A DNA stretch of 64,000 nt, taken from Mangifera indica (taxonomy: Eukaryota; Streptophyta; Magnoliopsida; Sapindales; Anacardiaceae). Made by a program: the position numbers and the translations under genes. Shown here one piece after another: positions 60,098 through 64,000 of the stretch. The notes under the pieces were generated by a model, which had not been told where the DNA came from, did not search any database, and was given only the letters and a program-made list of their open reading frames with translations. Numbering within the stretch: the first letter of the stretch is position 1; each line of letters begins with the position of its first letter. The DNA lies in the NCBI RefSeq assembly GCF_011075055.1, contig NC_058143.1:11547057-11611056 (forward strand), written 5' to 3'.

Positions 60098-61099
60098 GTA
60101 TTCATATTTGTAACTTATTAATATATTATTAACTTTTTTTATGAATATATCGAATTATATATTTTTTATTTATGAAATTGAACCTCTAGATTTTTTTAAT
60201 AAAAGAGATTAAGTTTTTAATATTTTTAATTGCATATATCAAACAAAAATAATTAATATTGTTTATTTTGTTTTAAATGTAAGAATATTAGTTTGATACT
60301 TTAATTAAAAAATAATAAAGTTTAGTTTCTTCCGGAAGAAAAAGAAAACTAAAAGTCACATTGGCATTTTTTTTTTTAAATGAGCATATGTGTGTATATA
60401 TATATATTGATGTAAAAAGCTACATTGGTATTGCTTTTTATTTTAAAACATTAAAGCACTCAAAAGAAGTATGTAGATGAGTATATCTATAGATGGGTAT
60501 ATATATAATTATAGGATAACATTATTTAGAGGTATTCAACGACAATATACCAAATTATATATATTTTTAAATTAAAGAATTAAACTTTTAAATTTTATTA
60601 TTTAAATTATCAAATTTTATTATTAAAATAATTAAATTTCATTATTTTTTTAATTAATGATACCAAATTAATCACTTTGTTTTTAAAATAAACCAAAATA
60701 AATAATACTAATTATGTTTGTTTGATATCTTTAGTAAGATATACATAAAGTTTGATCATTTTATTAGGGAAATATGAATTTTTAGTTTCTTTAATAATAA
60801 AATATAAGATTTCAGTTATTTTAATAAAAAAATTGATAAACCAATGCTTATTATAATAAAACTATGTATATTTAGTTTTAAATATTTAATTAGATACTTA
60901 AATGATTGTTATCATAAGATTGTATAATTTTATATTAAGGATAAAGTCACATAAGACTAAATATCCAATTAAATAATCAAAGTTGGGTTATTATATTTAT
61001 ATTTATTTAATTTTGCTAAAATTTTTATTAACATAGTATGCAATACTAAGGTTCCTTTCTCAACCAATCTTTGATTGTTATTATTATTTTTTTTCCAAA

Positions 61100-63300
61100 G
61101 ATATTTCCAAAGAACATTCTATGGTAAGGTATGGCTATTTAGAAAAAAAGGGAAACGGGAACACACCTCTTCATGAGGCTGCAGCCAATGGGAACCTGGA
61201 GGCCGTGGAGGCTTTGGTCGGACATCATCGGAGGCTCCTCGAGGAAGATATTGAAGATCCACCTAGGGAAAAGCTCCAAGAGGCTGTGAATGAGGATAAA
61301 GAAACCCCGCTTTTTCTTGCTGCTGCATTTGGGAAAACAGAGGTGGTGAAGTTTTTAGCTGAAACATCATTTGAATCTCTCACAAAAGATTAATATACCA
61401 AGAAGAAAAAGGAAGGACTGAAGAAGAAAAATATTCTAAGCTTAAAAATATTCACCGCCAAAACATACGCTCCATCAAGGTAAAGCCCAAACCTAAAGCC
61501 TCCAATGAACTGCCTGGTGCCATTCAAGGTGAAATGATATCAGAGCCAGAGCCTGATGCCTCCATTCTGCACGTTGCCATCACAGGCCACCATTTTGGTC
61601 TCTATCTCTACTCACCTAGCTTCTTTAACTTTGCTTTGAAATGAAATATATATTTGATGTGCTTTCTTTTCAAATATTCTCAGAAACGGCTCTATATTTA
61701 CTGAAGATGGATGAATCCTTAGCAGCACTCAAAAACCTAGATGGCCAGACCTCTCTTCACCTACTAGCAACCATGCCCTCAGCTTTCGAAAGTGGATATC
61801 AATGGGGCAGATTGTTCTACAGATTCATATATTTCTGTAAGTATATTTTCACCTTTCCATAATTCTATTAAAGATAATGTATGCATAAGGATATGTTAAA
61901 AGGACCTTTTGTATCAATTTATAGGCCTTCCTGACGGTGACAATGCAGATGATGGTAAAAAAGCTGCTAAAAAAATTTCAAAAGGTAAAAAATTTATTTT
62001 GTTCGATTAACAGATATTCTATATAATTTCTTTCTTCGTCGCTAAACACGAACAGGGTGGCTTAAATTACTGGAAAAAATCTGTGCACGAGTAAGGGGTG
62101 ACATCTTGAAAGAAAAGAGAAAGCATAAACTTGCTTTCAAACTAGCGGAGACACTGATAAAAAGATATTCTTCTTGGGATGAAATCATTCCGTTTGATAA
62201 AGACCACTCTTCACAAGGAGATTATGAGCCAATCCCGTTATTCCTGGCGACTGAAAACGGAATAGTAGAAATTGTGAACAAGATACTGGAAGTATGTCCC
62301 CAGCTAGTTGAGCATTGCAATGATCTGGGTCAGAACATACTGCATGTGGCAATTAAGCACCGTCAATATGAAATCTTCAATCATGTGAAAAATATGGAAA
62401 TACCAATGACAAAGTTAGTCCGAAAGGTTGACAAAAATGGCTACACCATCTTACACCATGCTGCAGACATGAAAAGAGAGACTACAAAGCGTCACCTAGC
62501 AGGACCTGTATACCAACTCCAGGAAGAGATAAAGTGGTACAAAGTAAGCCCCCTGGCTCTTTCTTCTACAAGATTTTTACCTAATAAACGTGTTTATATG
62601 TAAGTTATGTTTCTATATATGCAGCGTGTAAAGGAGATCACGCCCGCCCACTACGCCATGTTTCGCAGCAAGAACGGAAAGAAGACTGGCGACGAGCTAT
62701 TCAATTTGAAGCACAATAAACTACTCGTGCAAGCACAGACTTGGCTAAAAGGCACTTCTCAGTCTTGCTCTGCAGTGGCTGTTCTCGTTGCTACAGTGGT
62801 CTTTGCAGCTGCGTACACTGTGCCTGGAGGTTTTAATGAACAGGGGTATCCAATTTTCCTCAACAGCACTCTCTTCTTGCTTTTCACAGTCATGGACGTT
62901 TTTGCTTTGCTCCTTAACCTCCGTTGTAATGTTCTTGTCCATCCTCACATCTTCTTTTAAGTATGATGAATTCGTCCACCAACTCCCCCATAAACTCACA
63001 ATAGGCTTCACCTTGCTCTTCATTTCATTGGCTGCAACAATGATTGCATTCGCAGCAACATTATTGCTCATAGTTCGTTTGGAAAAGCGACATTGGACCA
63101 CCACTCTCCTTTATACTTCTGCATTTTTTCCTATCAGCATATTTGTGCTAATTAATTTTCCCATGTATGCTGCATTTGAGAATACTTTGCTCAAGTTGTA
63201 TCGTAGATTGTTTAAGATTTGGCGTGTCAGCTTCCAGACAGCGTTCCTTTGCAGACAAAGCAGCTCCCAAACAAACCGAATCGCACACGAAGCAGCTTGA
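61100..63300 (+). pseudogene. Gene F: ankyrin/PGG gene lacking its 5' coding end, frameshifted
   Basis: Homology begins inside exon 1 at about 61100 (DISKEHSMVRYGYLEKKG), so roughly 200 nt of coding start, including the ATG, are missing. A 2-nt insertion near 61376 (GAATCTCTCACAAAAG against GAATCTCACAAAAG) ends the frame at 61391. Remaining exons are recognisable with good splice sites: exon 1 to 61597, exon 2 61684-61836, exon 3 61925-61984, exon 4 62056-62543, exon 5 from 62625. In exon 5 a 5-nt deletion after MDVFAL shifts the frame and stops in HPHIFF; the original frame resumes (KYDEFVHQLPHKLTIGF) to helix 4. Another deletion removes the usual tail. Dead. Confidence 0.88.
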
Positions 63301-63879
63301 GAACGATGGTCAATTGTCAGAGGAGACTGTTAACGATAATAAGCCCGAGCTCCCAGTCTGACATTTATGTTAGTTGAGGCTGATAAGTGTATAAGACATT
63401 ACAAACTAGTATGACCCTGTTTTCATTATCCTGAGTTTCATCAAGTCAACAGTGAGTGTCAAATAAGAGAGTATTTTACTCTTGTTCTGTTAAAATTTTA
63501 TGTCAAACAAGAGAATATTTTACTTTTTGTCCTGATAAATTTTATGCAAGTACTAGGTTTTTTTTAAGAATATAAATTTAAAATATTTAATGTATTTTTA
63601 TCATGTTTAATAACATGCTTATTTTCCAAGTACCAATTGTCTCCATATATTAATTCATATACTGTGAATTTTATTGAATTCAATATTAGAGGCTTGTATA
63701 ATTTCTCCATGTAATACCACTTTCTTGTCTCCATTAGAATAATTAATTAACAGTACCAAATCAGATAATCATGTTTCTGAATCATTCAAACCCATGTATT
63801 ATTCACAAGTCTAAGAGAAGAGGATTGGTTTCCATCTAAGAGAACCAGAAAATTATGATAATATAAGTGAACTTATTAG

Positions 63880-64000
63880 GCGGGCTCATGGCGTTAGGAG
63901 AGAGCTTCCTTGATGAACACAAACACACTGCCTGCGTCTCCCCTGGAAATATGAAGCTCTTCACCCAGCTATGATGTTAGCAACCAAGACTGCACATCGC
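63880..64000 (-). pseudogene. Fibrillin relic, C-terminus, cut by the window end
   Basis: On the - strand the end of the window encodes SDVQSWLLTS(stop)LGEELHIS followed by GDAGSVFVFIKE, the characteristic fibrillin C-terminus, with a stop and a changed last residue block. The rest lies beyond 64000. Confidence 0.8.

Noticed and set aside
1..64000. LTR retrotransposon, CRISPR, tRNA or rRNA genes
   Set aside because: No reverse transcriptase or integrase coding, no paired LTRs, no spacer-repeat array and no recognisable RNA gene were seen by eye; a tRNAscan or repeat-library search could still find degraded ones.

Overview
This window is nuclear DNA of a flowering plant, almost certainly a eudicot. 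It is very AT-rich, has GT-AG introns, is full of short transposons of typical plant families (Mutator-like, hAT-like and Tourist-like MITEs), and carries plant-specific protein families: ankyrin-PGG membrane proteins, a plastid fibrillin/PAP and an OVATE-family protein. I cannot name the species.

The window is a tandem, still-decaying cluster of ankyrin-repeat/PGG-domain genes of the ACD6/ITN1-like type, all on the + strand. Three copies look intact, each with five coding exons: gene A (4533-7018, 698 aa), gene B (11109-13576, 692 aa) and gene D (41705-44133, 679 aa). At least eight further loci are broken: C (23300-25683), a PGG relic at 32.5 kb, two exon-1 scraps at 37.5 and 38.5 kb, PGG relics at 48.2 and 50.1 kb, an exon-1 relic at 54.2 kb, truncated gene E (56086-56709) and decapitated gene F (61100-63300). 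Most units begin with a recognisable TATA box (TATATAAAAGCACACAACAC type), a short apparently non-coding leader exon and a long AT-rich intron before the ATG.

Two other gene families travel with the array as relics. Tail-to-tail with the ankyrin genes, on the - strand, are copies of a plastid fibrillin (plastid-lipid-associated protein) at 7.7-8.1, 14.2-16.5, 45.2-46.7 and 63.9-64.0 kb. The two copies that keep exon 1 share the same stop codon after the transit peptide, and three copies share a 36-bp internal duplication, so the fibrillin was dead or altered before it was copied. OVATE-family relics lie at 18.0, 34.0-34.5 and 49.0-49.3 kb on the + strand and accompany PGG fragments.

Region by region: 0-7.2 kb upstream flank with MITEs and gene A; 7.6-8.9 kb fibrillin relic fused to a truncated Mutator-like element; 9-13.7 kb gene B; 14.2-17.8 kb fibrillin relic with Mutator-like insertions; 18-21 kb OVATE relic, a degenerate tandem repeat and hAT-like/MITE insertions; 21-25.7 kb pseudogene C; 26-31.9 kb gene-free repeats; 32-35.7 kb PGG and OVATE relics; 35.7-39.3 kb broken unit starts; 39.3-44.2 kb gene D and its upstream flank; 44.7-47.7 kb Tourist-like element and fibrillin relic; 48-51 kb PGG and OVATE relics; 53-58.4 kb relic H and gene E; 58.4-63.4 kb gene F with a GC-rich higher-order minisatellite inserted in its promoter; then the next fibrillin relic runs off the end. 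Paralogous empty sites inside the array allow many transposon insertions and their target-site duplications to be read directly.

I did not find a clearly new type of biological system. The most interesting aspect is the composite amplicon (ankyrin-PGG gene, convergent fibrillin relic, OVATE relic) and how transposons and recombination have reworked its promoters and gene ends.
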